64,000 nucleotides of DNA from Tetramitus jugosus (GCA_937625935.1 OW569351.1:496001-560000); one strand, 5' to 3'; numbered from the stretch's first letter, positions 1 to 10,399 are shown. Numbers and translations: made by a program. Notes: generated by a model from the sequence alone, not told the origin.

Positions 1-218
1 TGGTTGATTCGACATAAATGGCGCAAACGCATCCAGGCATGAATATTCTTGTCCGTTGCCGATCTACTGTTAACGTCGACCGCACGAAATAACTCCCTTG
101 TTCGCTCATTGTTCGATCACAACCAACAAATTTGTATCCCAAAGCATGACTACCACCGGCAACGAAATTAGACTAAATATAGATTTTTGAGACAACATGC
201 ATATTTTGACAATAACCA
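1..218. other. Left-edge intergenic region
   Basis: No coding region can be supported here. An ATG on the minus strand at 13-15 opens a frame that leaves the window after five codons. It is preceded by a GCGCC-containing stretch of the kind seen before other starts in this window, so a divergent gene may begin here. That is too little to call a gene. Confidence 0.2.
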
Positions 219-291
219 GGCTCCTTAGCACAGGTGGCAGTGCGCTGTCCTAGTAAGACAGAGGTCACGAGTTCGAGTCTCGTAGGAGCCT
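219..291 (+). tRNA. tRNA-Thr (anticodon AGU)
   Basis: A full cloverleaf can be read by eye. The 7-bp acceptor stem pairs GGCTCCT with AGGAGCC. The D stem pairs GCAC with GTGC. The anticodon stem pairs CTGTC with GACAG around the loop CTAGTAA, which gives anticodon AGU (threonine; A34 is normally edited to inosine). The T arm pairs ACGAG with CTCGT around TTCGAGT. The discriminator base is T at 291. The internal A box (TAGCACAGGTGG) and B box (GTTCGAGTC) for Pol III are present. There is no intron and CCA is not encoded. Confidence 0.93.
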
Positions 292-295
292 AAAG

Positions 296-305
296 TTTTC
301 CTTTT
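296..305 (+). terminator. Pol III terminator of tRNA-Thr
   Basis: Two TTTT runs (296-299 and 302-305) follow the tRNA 3' end by five bases, the usual position of an RNA polymerase III stop signal. Confidence 0.75.
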
Positions 306-586
306 GTCGGGTGGCTGAAACATGCACAACGTTCCAATATCAAAATGGAATCCCCGGGAGGAAGGTGGGAATAAACTTGTCGCCAGACAAAAACCCCAGG
401 TGAACGCAAATATTTTTGGTTGTTTCCAACAACAAAACAACAGAATCAGAAAAGAAAAAGCAATCAGAAATCAACGAATCCCCAACAAACACAACCACTC
501 ACCCATCCACCTGCACACTCCTTTGCATCAAACTTTACACACGAGTTCCAACATTAACTTGTGAAACTGATCAACACACCACAATC

Positions 587-3500
587 ATGGACAACAACAA
601 CAATACGAACAAGAATAATATACCACCACCACAACCTTCACAACCACAACCACAACAATACAATCAACAATTCAATGCAAACGAATTGGAAAAACTGGGT
701 AGAGGATGGAAGCGCATCCAACACAGAAATGCGCTCACTGCCAATGACAATGAAAAGAGAGACATGAACAAGAAGATTCAAAAATTTCGATCCTATGACT
801 TTTTGTTGAGACAGGAGGAGGCCAAGCGATGGATCGAATCCATGCTCGACACCAAAATATTTTTCGAGCACCACATTCCGACACAGTCACCAAACACGCC
901 TTCATCATTGGCTTCCAATGGTCAAAATGGTCGATCACCTAGTCCCCCAATCGATCCAACCTCGTACAACAATAGTGCAGCAAGCACAGACTTTTTTCAT
1001 CAGTTGAGAGATGGTGTTACGTTGTGTCGGTTGGCCCAGTGTTGGATGACTGGTGAGGAACCGAGGCTCAAAATGAAAAAATATCACAGTAATGTCAATG
1101 CCAAGAAGGGAAGTCCATTGGAGCTCATGATTGCAACGGACAATGTTCACACATTTTTCCAGTGCTGCCGTGCCATTGAATTTCCACAGTTTTATGACTT
1201 TACGGTGCCTGACTTGTGGGAGAGAAAAAATATTTGGCAAGTGGTTCACTGTATTCATGCGTTGGCTCACTTTTTGGATCGTCAGGGATTGTTGAAGAGT
1301 GATGCACTCAGGATTCAAGATTTGACTCATTCGGGCATTCAGTTCTCAGTGGAGGAGATGGAGAGAGCAGAACAGGATTTTATCAAAATGGAGCAGATGA
1401 ATCTCAAGATTGACTATGATTTCATAAAGTCGAGCGATGATCGTGACGGTGAGAACGAAGACGAGGAATTGCAAGTATCGGTTCACTCTGTGTTTCTGTC
1501 TGAAGATGACACTGCACTAATTGATCCTGATCAGTGTACCATTGAGGGCAAGGGAGCAGACACGGCCGTAGCAGGCGAACAAAACAAGTTTTATATTGTG
1601 ATGAGAAATAAGAGAGGTGAAGTGATCACGGATCAAACAGCACAACATGAATTCCTGGTCAATTTGGTCATGTTGTCCAATCCGAGTATTGTTGTCACAG
1701 GTCAGTGCGTTGATCTCGGCGATGGAAGGCATGAGGTCACCTATGTTCCAACTGTTGCTGGTCGGTACACATGGGACATTACTCTGGACAATGACAAAAA
1801 ACTGACTCATAAATCGATTGGTGGAGTTCGAGTGATGCCTGGTGATGTGTGCGTACAGAATTGTGTCGTTATTGATCCACACAATCTGCAAGTCAATCAG
1901 ACTGAGGGAGAAACGTTCTCTTTCCACATTCAGGCCAGAGACAAGTGCGGCAACAAGTGCATCAATGGTGGTTACAAATTTCAGCGAGCTCAGTTACTTT
2001 ACTTTGGAAACAACTTGAAGAACAAGCCCATTGACAGCTCTCGTTTCTTAACGGTCACTGACATGTCCAATGGTATTTATGAAGTCTCTGCAAAGAATTG
2101 CCTACCTGGTCAATTCCAATTGTCGATTGGTGATGAGCATAATTTGGTTCCATCATTGCACCCATTTTCACTTCAAGTAGGCGCAGCGCCAGTTCCCAAG
2201 TTGCGTGTCAAGTTTGAAGATTTTTCGGCCTACTCTGGAGTTGCTCAATTTAAGGTCATGGCCAATGACAACTCTCAAGAAAATACTCGCTATGTCTCGG
2301 TAGTTTGTATCGATTCTATTGGTGCTAGTCTTTCATCAGACGTCATGTCTAACACAGAAGACGTGTTCAGAACCGAGTTTGTCAATTGGGTTAATATGAC
2401 TCGAAAGAGCATCTTTGATCAGTTGACCAATCCCACTCAGTCCCAAATGGACGAAGATGAAATCTTTTTGCAGAGTAAGAAGGATCGAGTTTGGGGAGCC
2501 TTGAACAAGATTCCTAACGAATACAAGTGTCAATCGATCAAGGCCTCTCTGAACAACAAAAAGATTATGCCATCACCTGTCGCATATGTAGTCATATCAG
2601 ATGACTATGTCGATTGGTCTCAATACGATCGCATGCTCATTCAAAAGAAGGAGGAACAAGAGCGAATGGAGAAAGAGATGAGAGAACAGGAGGAAAAGAG
2701 AGTGCGCGACCAAAAGGAGGCTGAAGAGAGAGCCCATCGTGAAGAATTGGAAAAGCTTAATACTCCTTCTCAACCAGTCGCTCCAGTCCAGCCTGCTGTC
2801 GATCCAAATCAGTTTACTGTTCAACCTCGATTGTGTGCCTTCAATTTCTGGGTAGTGCTATCCAATTTGATCACCAAGTGCATCAACCAAAAGACTAACG
2901 CGAAGTATCTCGACTCAACAAACACAATTATGTCATATGAGACCCCAGAGGTCAAAATCCGACAAATGTCTCGTCCAGATGTGTATATTACAGCTAAGAA
3001 GAAGGATATCAAGTCGTTTGGTGATTTGTTGCTCACCATCTCCCAACGATACATATTTGAAGTTATGGAGGAGTTGCAAGTTGCGTTAGGCAAAGACTAT
3101 CCTTTGATCTCAGTGTTTATCAGTAAGGAATGTAAGAAGGCATTTGCTGAGTTTGCAAGCATTCATCAAGTGTTCGAAAAGTTGATGGAGAGTCCTGATG
3201 CTGATTTTGCTCTCGGTGGAGAAACAATGTTGGCTGAAGTTGACAAGAATATGAGAAAGAAAGCAAAAACCCTTCTTCTTGGCTACAAGAGAATCTTGTT
3301 CCAGACGATTATGAACAATAATTCTCGTTTGATCAAAGAAATTCAGAGACGTCTGCCAATGTATGATGATTATAGAATGGAAAGGATTGAGAAGCAATGT
3401 CAATTTTTCAAGACTGCCATCAGTGATGTCTTTAACGGTTTCTTGCGTGCTACCGCCTTTACCATGTCATCTCAAGAGAGAAGGATTATGGTTCAGGAGT

Positions 3501-5221
3501 TATCATTCTTGAAACCAGTCGATCTGACCAGGAATGATCCAGCGAGTCCAATGGTTCAAACGAAGTCTTTCTCGATTCAAATCCCAATCAATAGTTTATT
3601 CGACAGTTGCATGTACAAGTCGAAGACCAACAGAAGTACAAAGGATCGATTTAGAGCGGGTTTAGTCAATCCATACAAGATTGCCTATATTAAGGACAAT
3701 CGAGTTGTCATAGAGTCGATTCGATCCGGTTCATTAACTGCCATAGGTATTGAAGACAAGAATGAGAGAGATGCTGTGACATGCTTCAATGCTGTTGAGT
3801 TATTGAGAACTTTGGCAGCAAATCATGCGAAGAGGTTCACGAGAAAGGAACTAGAGGACTTGAATTCCAGACATGAGTCTCTCAATATTCCATTCACGTC
3901 TGTCAGTCTATTAACTCCCTTCTTCTTGAATAATCGTGAGGATAGACAATTGATTGAGCACACGCAAGCCCTGATTGATATGGTTGAACAAAACAAGGTG
4001 AACAGCATTACCATTGATCCGTATGATGGATTGTTGCCAGTTACTGTTGCAGTTCAGTTTAAGGATCCTTGCTTAATGAACGTGGGTACAAATGTTGTGA
4101 TTAAGACCTTGATGCTTGGTATTGGCATCCAAAGAGCAGTCAATGCTAGAGAGTACGGTGTCAGAAGATATGAAGAGAAGATTCAAAAGTTCCTTGTTGC
4201 TCTCGGATCTCACAAACAAATGTTGCGTCAGCACATTTTGCAATATCTGAACTCTGTTTTCGGTTCAACAAGAGAAGGAGCTATGTATAAGGATACCCTT
4301 GTCAAACGTTTGGAACAAGTTGAAAGTGCTTACTATTGCCTATGTAGAGACCAGAATGAAACCAAACGCAAGAGACATGTACTGGAGTTCGAACTTAAGA
4401 CGAAGCAGGTTGAATTGGAGCGAAAGATGAGAGAAGATTGGATACCATACTTTGATCAGGCCACATCCGTTGAAATTACATATCAAACAAAGATCAAATA
4501 CTTGGTGAATGAGATATACTCTATCATGCATAGTTTGTACAAGATTGAATGCAAGTACGAGTCAAGATATGATGAAATCATCGAGACCGAGCAAGCATTT
4601 ATCAAGGAGCTACATAACACTATTTTGAACATGCAACAATCAAACAAAATGTTCCAAGCTCCTTCTCGTTGGGGAGAATACTGTGAATTCGTTCAGAAAG
4701 AAAAGGATATTTATGATCTGTACTCTGATTTTAGATTCCTGTTCCATGAAGGAATGCATGAAAAGTTCAGTCAAGGTCTAGTGGAAACTTCACATGTCAA
4801 GGAAATTGATCCTTATGCTTTGCCTGTAAGAGTGATAATTCTCTCCTTCTTGATTGGTGAGCAAGGTCATTTCAATTGTAAATCAGGCAAGGATAGAACT
4901 GGTGAACTTCATGATCAAATACAGGAGTTTGCTGAGCTGCGTGAACAATTCAACGAATATCCAAAGCAAAGAGTTGAGAAGAAATTGTTCAATTATCATA
5001 GACAACATATTCACACGAACATTGCGCTCAATGGAGGTTCTCTCGAAATTATCAAACAAAATCTGGGAGTGCCAGGAAGCAAGGCTGATGCAGCCGTTTC
5101 TGGAAGATTCAAAGAAGGATTTTATCAGAAGTATAAGGGTCTGAGCAATGTTGACAACCTGACATATGCACCAAATCTTGATTATTGGAAAAACTGGTTC
5201 AACCTGTCCCATGCGGTATAA
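587..5221 (+). CDS. CH-filamin repeat protein with C-terminal CX5R phosphatase-like region
   Basis: Single-exon gene of 1544 aa. The first ATG is at 587; the open frame upstream has only a TTG and reads like A-rich leader. Residues about 76-235 form a calponin homology domain (core HQLRDGVTLCRLAQCW, then LWERKNIWQVVHCIHAL), interrupted near 96-134 by a Ser/Pro/Asn-rich loop. Residues about 300-555 look like two filamin-type Ig repeats (for example DLGDGRHEVTYVPTVAGRY). A charged coiled coil follows, then a long helical region. The C-terminus has NCKSGKDRTG: Cys1431 and Arg1437 form a CX5R phosphatase loop of the type found in inositol polyphosphate 4-phosphatases and the related SopB-like family. 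I infer an actin-binding protein that may dephosphorylate phosphoinositides at the cell cortex. The CH and filamin calls are firm. The phosphatase call rests on one motif and its surroundings. Confidence 0.85.
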   Translation: MDNNNNTNKNNIPPPQPSQPQPQQYNQQFNANELEKLGRGWKRIQHRNALTANDNEKRDMNKKIQKFRSYDFLLRQEEAKRWIESMLDTKIFFEHHIPTQSPNTPSSLASNGQNGRSPSPPIDPTSYNNSAASTDFFHQLRDGVTLCRLAQCWMTGEEPRLKMKKYHSNVNAKKGSPLELMIATDNVHTFFQCCRAIEFPQFYDFTVPDLWERKNIWQVVHCIHALAHFLDRQGLLKSDALRIQDLTHSGIQFSVEEMERAEQDFIKMEQMNLKIDYDFIKSSDDRDGENEDEELQVSVHSVFLSEDDTALIDPDQCTIEGKGADTAVAGEQNKFYIVMRNKRGEVITDQTAQHEFLVNLVMLSNPSIVVTGQCVDLGDGRHEVTYVPTVAGRYTWDITLDNDKKLTHKSIGGVRVMPGDVCVQNCVVIDPHNLQVNQTEGETFSFHIQARDKCGNKCINGGYKFQRAQLLYFGNNLKNKPIDSSRFLTVTDMSNGIYEVSAKNCLPGQFQLSIGDEHNLVPSLHPFSLQVGAAPVPKLRVKFEDFSAYSGVAQFKVMANDNSQENTRYVSVVCIDSIGASLSSDVMSNTEDVFRTEFVNWVNMTRKSIFDQLTNPTQSQMDEDEIFLQSKKDRVWGALNKIPNEYKCQSIKASLNNKKIMPSPVAYVVISDDYVDWSQYDRMLIQKKEEQERMEKEMREQEEKRVRDQKEAEERAHREELEKLNTPSQPVAPVQPAVDPNQFTVQPRLCAFNFWVVLSNLITKCINQKTNAKYLDSTNTIMSYETPEVKIRQMSRPDVYITAKKKDIKSFGDLLLTISQRYIFEVMEELQVALGKDYPLISVFISKECKKAFAEFASIHQVFEKLMESPDADFALGGETMLAEVDKNMRKKAKTLLLGYKRILFQTIMNNNSRLIKEIQRRLPMYDDYRMERIEKQCQFFKTAISDVFNGFLRATAFTMSSQERRIMVQELSFLKPVDLTRNDPASPMVQTKSFSIQIPINSLFDSCMYKSKTNRSTKDRFRAGLVNPYKIAYIKDNRVVIESIRSGSLTAIGIEDKNERDAVTCFNAVELLRTLAANHAKRFTRKELEDLNSRHESLNIPFTSVSLLTPFFLNNREDRQLIEHTQALIDMVEQNKVNSITIDPYDGLLPVTVAVQFKDPCLMNVGTNVVIKTLMLGIGIQRAVNAREYGVRRYEEKIQKFLVALGSHKQMLRQHILQYLNSVFGSTREGAMYKDTLVKRLEQVESAYYCLCRDQNETKRKRHVLEFELKTKQVELERKMREDWIPYFDQATSVEITYQTKIKYLVNEIYSIMHSLYKIECKYESRYDEIIETEQAFIKELHNTILNMQQSNKMFQAPSRWGEYCEFVQKEKDIYDLYSDFRFLFHEGMHEKFSQGLVETSHVKEIDPYALPVRVIILSFLIGEQGHFNCKSGKDRTGELHDQIQEFAELREQFNEYPKQRVEKKLFNYHRQHIHTNIALNGGSLEIIKQNLGVPGSKADAAVSGRFKEGFYQKYKGLSNVDNLTYAPNLDYWKNWFNLSHAV

Positions 5222-5614
5222 AAACTAGTTGTAAAATTCATATGACGTTTTTTTTGACGTTTCCAATTCTCCTTCTTCCCAAAAAGTTCCGCAAAGCCAG
5301 AAGCATCCCAAAAAACAAATTGATCGACAAGTTTATTGGAAGGGCTCATTGTAAAGAATACAAAGGATTCGATCTCAAGATTCAAAGCTTATTGCTGTGT
5401 TAACCGAATCTTGGTGTTTCGGAATCCGGATGTTCGGATCAAAGACATTTAAGCCTGATCACTTCTGTGATCGCTGAGAAACATTCACATAAAACTCACA
5501 ACAACTAACCAATAACCACTCGGCTTTCCAGGATCCAAGTACTACTGAGAAAACCTGAAACCAACTGATTTTTCAAGATCTATAATCAATTTAGTTGAAG
5601 AATAATCCATCATC
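5222..5614. other. Intergenic: CH-filamin gene 3' UTR and GH81 upstream region
   Basis: No gene is seen in these 393 nt. Two small symmetric elements lie 140-190 nt before the GH81 start: ATCCGGAT around 5424-5431, and the inverted repeat GATCAC-TTCT-GTGATC at 5457-5472. They could be regulatory sites, but nothing else supports that. Confidence 0.4.
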
Positions 5615-8158
5615 ATGAGAGCCAATACTATTGGTAAAGGAGTGATCCAACTAGTGATCACATTCCTTGCTGTTACACAGTTAATGTTACTGATGTCTGA
5701 TGCATGCAATGCAGCCCTGGGCGATGCGTTTGGTACTACTTCATCCACTTTTGAGTATACCTCTGGCACCCACAAGTACCCTCCAACCAACAACTGGGGA
5801 CCCAATTACAAGAGACCTTATCCAACCAACGCCTGGTGGATTAATCTTGTTCTGGGAGGCAATAATCCAATTGTTACTTTCCCTTACATGATTCGTGTCG
5901 ACTCCCAGTTCAATTTGTGCTATCCAGGTAGAACTACTGCCCAGACTTACATTTTCAATTCAATGATTGATAATTTGAGCATGGGTGCCACTCAGTCTGT
6001 TGGTCAACGTGTCGTTACGAGTCACGATGATCTCTCAGTCACTGTTCAGTTCAATTCTGGAAGCAATTACATGAGTAGTCCAATTGTGAGAGGTCAAACC
6101 TATCACACTGTGGTCTACAGTGGCCTCACTCCAAAGATCTCCACAATTCATGCAATTCTCAGTGTTAGCTCTTTGTCTGGAACCAAGTTTAAACTGACAT
6201 TGAACAATGGACAGACTTGGATCATCTATGCTTCATCTTCCATCACATTCAATCAAGCCGGTAACACTCTGACTGCCACTGGTGGATTCAATGGTTGGTT
6301 GAGAGCTGCCATGGTTGCCAATCCATCCACCCAAGAATCATTGTTTGATACCTATAGCACAGCCTATCCATCTGGAGGTACAGTGACCTATACTGTGAGC
6401 AAGGATGTCGCTTCAATCAAATTCAACTGGCAAAAGAAGGGAAGTGGAACATTGATGATGTTCACATTGCCTCACCACAGAGACATTATCCAGAATCCAA
6501 ACTATGCTTCTCCACAAATCAGATACAGAGGTATGAAGGGTTACATGGATGCAGTCATTGGAGACACATGGACCATGAATGAGAAATTGAACACTGATAT
6601 TGGTTTCTACGGTCGATATGAAATTGTCAACACTGCTGCCAGGAACAGTATCATTTCTGCTCTTCAAGGCGATCAAAACTCTTATCCAACGCCAATTGAT
6701 CCATACTTTGGTGGAAAAGCTGTTGCCAGACTTGGTCGATTGGCTCTGATTGCAGATGAATTGGGACAGACAGCAATTGCATCCAAGGTCAGAACAAACA
6801 TGAAGACATACTTTAACAAGTGGTTGGGAGGAGCTGGATACACTGCTTCAGACAACAAGATGGTTTATGAACAAACTTATGGTGGTATCGTCAGTAAGAA
6901 CTCTGTAGGTTCGGCAGATGCTGACTTTGGTCAATACTATTACAATGATCATCATTTCCATTATGGATACTTTGTGTACGCTGCTGCTTGTATCATCAAG
7001 AAGGATCAGACATGGGGTTCTCAAAACAAGCAAAAGATTTATGAAATTGTGAGAGATTTTGGTAATCCAAGCTCTTCGGATCCTGCTTTCACCAAATTGA
7101 GAAACAAGGACTGGTTTGTTGGTCATTCATTTGCTGCTGGTCTTTTCGCTTTTGCTGATTCAAGAAATCAAGAATCAACATCTGAGGCTGTCAATGCTTA
7201 CTATGGAATGTACTTGCTCGGTTTGGTCTATCAAGATCAAAACTTGTTGGACTTGGGAAGAATCTTGCTTCAAACTGAGATTCGTTCCGCTCAAAAGTAC
7301 TGGCAAATCAAATCGGCTGATGATATCTACGATGCTCCATTCAATAGCAACAAGGTTGTTGGTATTTTGTGGGAGACCAAGGTCGATTATGCAACATTCT
7401 TTGGAGCAAACACAGAGTTCATCCACGGAATCCAAATGCTTCCTATTACTCCAATTGCTGAAGATCTCCTTGATCCAAACTGGGTCAGAGAGGGTTATCA
7501 AGTATTCAAGAATGCCTATGGTACTGCTGCTCAAGGATGGTTGGGAGTTCTGTTGTCTGCACAAGCCAACTTCGATGTGAATGGTGCAACATCAAGAATC
7601 CTCTCTTTGACTGGATATGATGACGGAAATACAAGGACCAACACATTGTACTGGTTGTACACAAGATCGAATGGACAAGCAAAGAGAGCCAATCCATTTG
7701 CAGACATTGACGGAGGAACGATTACGCCTACTCCTTCTCCATCCCCTCCAACTCCAACCCCTTCTCCATCACCATCTCCTCCAACCCCAACCCCATCACC
7801 ATCTCCTCCTTCAACATGTCCTTCATGTGGTAGTGGAACAGCAGCTTGTGGTAATGTTTGCTATAACACTGACAAGTATGACTGTTGCTCTGGAAACAAG
7901 ATTGCTGCGAAGGGAACTTGTGTCACCCCAACACCTTCTCCCTCACCTCCTCCTCCATCCACTGACGATGCGTGTGCCAAGACAACTTGTGCAAGTGGAA
8001 TGAGTTGTTGCAACGGCGCATGTTACAACCCGGCTGCTTTCTCCTGCTTCGATAAGATGTTGTGCCCGACTGGAACTCAGAGATGTGGAGGAGCTTGCTA
8101 TAGTCCAAACACCTATTGCTGCTCGAATGGCACCCTTAAAATCAAGGGTACTTGTTAA
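5615..8158 (+). CDS. Secreted endo-1,3-beta-glucanase, glycoside hydrolase family 81
   Basis: Single-exon gene, 847 aa. An N-terminal signal peptide (hydrophobic VIQLVITFLAVTQLMLL, ending near Ala-Ala) directs secretion. The catalytic domain spans roughly residues 45-690. It has GH81 hallmarks: PYPTNAWWINLVLGG near the start, the DHHFHYGYF block that holds the catalytic Asp, and NTEFIHGIQMLPITP with the proposed catalytic Glu. GH81 enzymes cut beta-1,3-glucan, as in fungal and algal walls, which fits a phagotroph. A Pro/Thr/Ser linker (PTPSPSPPTP repeats) then leads to Cys-rich modules containing CGNVCYN and CGGACYS, probably for binding carbohydrate or matrix. I do not recognise a named family for those modules. 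The gene has a more regular codon pattern and less Asn/Gln repeat than its neighbours. Confidence 0.93.
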   Translation: MRANTIGKGVIQLVITFLAVTQLMLLMSDACNAALGDAFGTTSSTFEYTSGTHKYPPTNNWGPNYKRPYPTNAWWINLVLGGNNPIVTFPYMIRVDSQFNLCYPGRTTAQTYIFNSMIDNLSMGATQSVGQRVVTSHDDLSVTVQFNSGSNYMSSPIVRGQTYHTVVYSGLTPKISTIHAILSVSSLSGTKFKLTLNNGQTWIIYASSSITFNQAGNTLTATGGFNGWLRAAMVANPSTQESLFDTYSTAYPSGGTVTYTVSKDVASIKFNWQKKGSGTLMMFTLPHHRDIIQNPNYASPQIRYRGMKGYMDAVIGDTWTMNEKLNTDIGFYGRYEIVNTAARNSIISALQGDQNSYPTPIDPYFGGKAVARLGRLALIADELGQTAIASKVRTNMKTYFNKWLGGAGYTASDNKMVYEQTYGGIVSKNSVGSADADFGQYYYNDHHFHYGYFVYAAACIIKKDQTWGSQNKQKIYEIVRDFGNPSSSDPAFTKLRNKDWFVGHSFAAGLFAFADSRNQESTSEAVNAYYGMYLLGLVYQDQNLLDLGRILLQTEIRSAQKYWQIKSADDIYDAPFNSNKVVGILWETKVDYATFFGANTEFIHGIQMLPITPIAEDLLDPNWVREGYQVFKNAYGTAAQGWLGVLLSAQANFDVNGATSRILSLTGYDDGNTRTNTLYWLYTRSNGQAKRANPFADIDGGTITPTPSPSPPTPTPSPSPSPPTPTPSPSPPSTCPSCGSGTAACGNVCYNTDKYDCCSGNKIAAKGTCVTPTPSPSPPPPSTDDACAKTTCASGMSCCNGACYNPAAFSCFDKMLCPTGTQRCGGACYSPNTYCCSNGTLKIKGTC

Positions 8159-8284
8159 AGAAGAAGGATCGATCTTTCCTGTACAATAATTTTACAACAA
8201 ACAACTCCACCTGAAAAGTAAGTTTGCATTTTGACCACAACAAAAACCAAGATCAAAAAACACAAAAGAAAACGACGAAACCAA

Positions 8285-10399
8285 ATGGAAAACTACTTTC
8301 CACACATGATGAAAGCATCGAATGGCAACAACGATGACGACAATGACGAACTATTCTCAGTGCTCCATCAACGAAAGAAGCAAATGATGGACGATTATGT
8401 CGAATACTATATCATGATCATGAACGATCATTGCTCTGATTCTCTAGCACAGTACAGTGAACTATTGGAACAGATGAATGATTTTCTGTATCGTCGCAGT
8501 GAGTTGATGCAACAACAAATGAATGCATACATTTGGCAAAGAGAACCATTTCAATTATCGGTTCGCTCTCGTGAATCACTACAGGTGAATCACAACGATA
8601 AGCGGACAAGTAAGAAGAGATTTGAAAATGATGATGCGAATCAGTGTAGTAGTAGTAGTCGTAGTAGTAATGATGAGAATAATGTTGTTGATCATCGGTA
8701 TTGCATACATGGAAGAACCAAGTTTGGAGAGAATGTGGATGATGAGTGGTTCATTGTTCACATTCTGTACGAAATATCGAAACAATTTCCGAATTGTGCC
8801 ATTCATGTGAGTGATAATGATGGAGCATTCTTGTTGATTGAATCCGCTTTATTTTTACCTGATTGGCTAGAAGACAGTAATGAGTCCAATCAGTATCGAA
8901 TTTTCATTTACAGAGGAAAGTTGCATTGGATACCGGATAAGCCCTTTGATCCTTCGCATGTTGCCTCTCATGGTGCATGGTGGTTGAACCAAAATTATCG
9001 ATCAGTGCTTGATTCGATTGACTTGTTCTCAATGCTCACCATGCGATCCTCGTTGGCTACTATGGCTAACAACAAGATGCAACAAGCAATACAGAAACGA
9101 ATTCAAGTTTACCCTCAGAAGATTTTTAAAGACTTTCATCACGCTCGAGTGTATCTACCGAAACCAATTCAATATCTGTTACAGCAGGATGTGCAATTTG
9201 TCTCTTACTTGGTGCGGTCGTTTATCAAACGGAACACAGAGTCGATGAAGTTTACTGTAAATATGAAGCGATTAATGAGTATACGTGATGAAACATTGCC
9301 CTCAGAAGAACATGAACAATTGAGCGAAACGTGTTCTTTCTGTATTGTGAAGATGACGAAATGCCTGTATGCACAATTGCAGTCACATAGGTTCAGCGCA
9401 CCCAGAATTCTTCGTAATATCTTTCAAACGACTCGATCAAATGATGAAAAGGCCATGAACATTGGTGTAAAACTAACATGTGCATTTGAGATGCTCTATT
9501 GGCAAAATTATGAACCTAGCTCTCACCCGAACTCGGACCCTCAATCTATCATCAACAGCAGTAACCGGCTGAAAGAACAATGGAATAAGTACAAGGAGAA
9601 CTTGAATCGCATTGGCTACTTTAGAGATGAGAGGGAAGGCAGCGCACTTTACAGGAATCTTGATGCCCAGGCAAAGCAGAGTTTTGTAACATCTATGACT
9701 AATTCTGAGACATCTCATACCGGTAATCCCTCGTTATCTACTCCGAGTGTTTGGATCGATTTGATGCTCCAGCATTACTCGCCCAAGCTACTAACCGATA
9801 CGAGCAAGCAACCAGAGGATAGCGATACTTGGATGGACACAGGAGAGGGCTTGGATGAATATATAGAAATGAAGCATCAAGACACTAACATTGAAATGAA
9901 CAATAATGAGGAGCATGTAGAAAGAAAAGCAATGGAAATGATTCAGGGAATGAAGTCATTCATCACTAACTTATCATCGGTAGAAGGTGCCGAATTTCCC
10001 AAAACACCACACTCCAATAGAACAAAAGAAGCAAGTCATAAGAATGACTTTGAAGCAAAGTTGGAAAAACTGTTCTCTGGTTTGCAATTGGATGACATAC
10101 TGGACGATCAGGAACGAGAAGAGCTGCACATGGGTCAAGATGAAGACGAACCCAACGAATTCGAAGATTACATGGATGCCTACATGGACGCAATGGATGA
10201 ACAACTGTCTGAATTGTATGGAACAGGCAGAGACAAAAATCCGAGCACGGACAAGGACATGCTTCAGAACTTGCTGGAGAGCTACAAGGCTCAGTCTGGC
10301 TCTGCAGGACCTCTGAGCAATCTGATGCGTGAGATGGGCATTGAAATTCCAGAAGATGCTGATGATTTTCCTCTGGACGATCAATCCACCACACCTTAA
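8285..10399 (+). CDS. ECD: Ecdysoneless (ECD/SGT1-like) homolog
   Basis: Single-exon gene, 704 aa from the first ATG at 8285; the frame is open further upstream only through a TTG. The N-terminal half matches the ECD/SGT1 family: FIVHILYEISKQFPNCAI, then DNDGAFLLIESALFLPDWL, RGKLHWIPD and the block around FKDFHHARVYLPKPIQYLL. In animals and fungi ECD links the R2TP co-chaperone to the U5 snRNP protein PRPF8 and is needed for pre-mRNA splicing and cell-cycle progression. The C-terminus is very acidic (DDILDDQEREELHMGQDEDE and following), as in other family members, where this region carries phosphorylation sites and interaction motifs. The family is well supported. The function here is inferred by homology. 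Confidence 0.88.
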   Translation: MENYFPHMMKASNGNNDDDNDELFSVLHQRKKQMMDDYVEYYIMIMNDHCSDSLAQYSELLEQMNDFLYRRSELMQQQMNAYIWQREPFQLSVRSRESLQVNHNDKRTSKKRFENDDANQCSSSSRSSNDENNVVDHRYCIHGRTKFGENVDDEWFIVHILYEISKQFPNCAIHVSDNDGAFLLIESALFLPDWLEDSNESNQYRIFIYRGKLHWIPDKPFDPSHVASHGAWWLNQNYRSVLDSIDLFSMLTMRSSLATMANNKMQQAIQKRIQVYPQKIFKDFHHARVYLPKPIQYLLQQDVQFVSYLVRSFIKRNTESMKFTVNMKRLMSIRDETLPSEEHEQLSETCSFCIVKMTKCLYAQLQSHRFSAPRILRNIFQTTRSNDEKAMNIGVKLTCAFEMLYWQNYEPSSHPNSDPQSIINSSNRLKEQWNKYKENLNRIGYFRDEREGSALYRNLDAQAKQSFVTSMTNSETSHTGNPSLSTPSVWIDLMLQHYSPKLLTDTSKQPEDSDTWMDTGEGLDEYIEMKHQDTNIEMNNNEEHVERKAMEMIQGMKSFITNLSSVEGAEFPKTPHSNRTKEASHKNDFEAKLEKLFSGLQLDDILDDQEREELHMGQDEDEPNEFEDYMDAYMDAMDEQLSELYGTGRDKNPSTDKDMLQNLLESYKAQSGSAGPLSNLMREMGIEIPEDADDFPLDDQSTTP

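Noticed and set aside
416..586. Upstream in-frame extension of the CH-filamin protein
   Set aside because: It starts with TTG, is A-rich and Thr-rich by composition, and the first ATG at 587 gives a normal N-terminus.
7617..8003. Plus-strand frame rich in Leu/Pro/His
   Set aside because: It is the Pro/Ser linker of the GH81 protein read in another frame.
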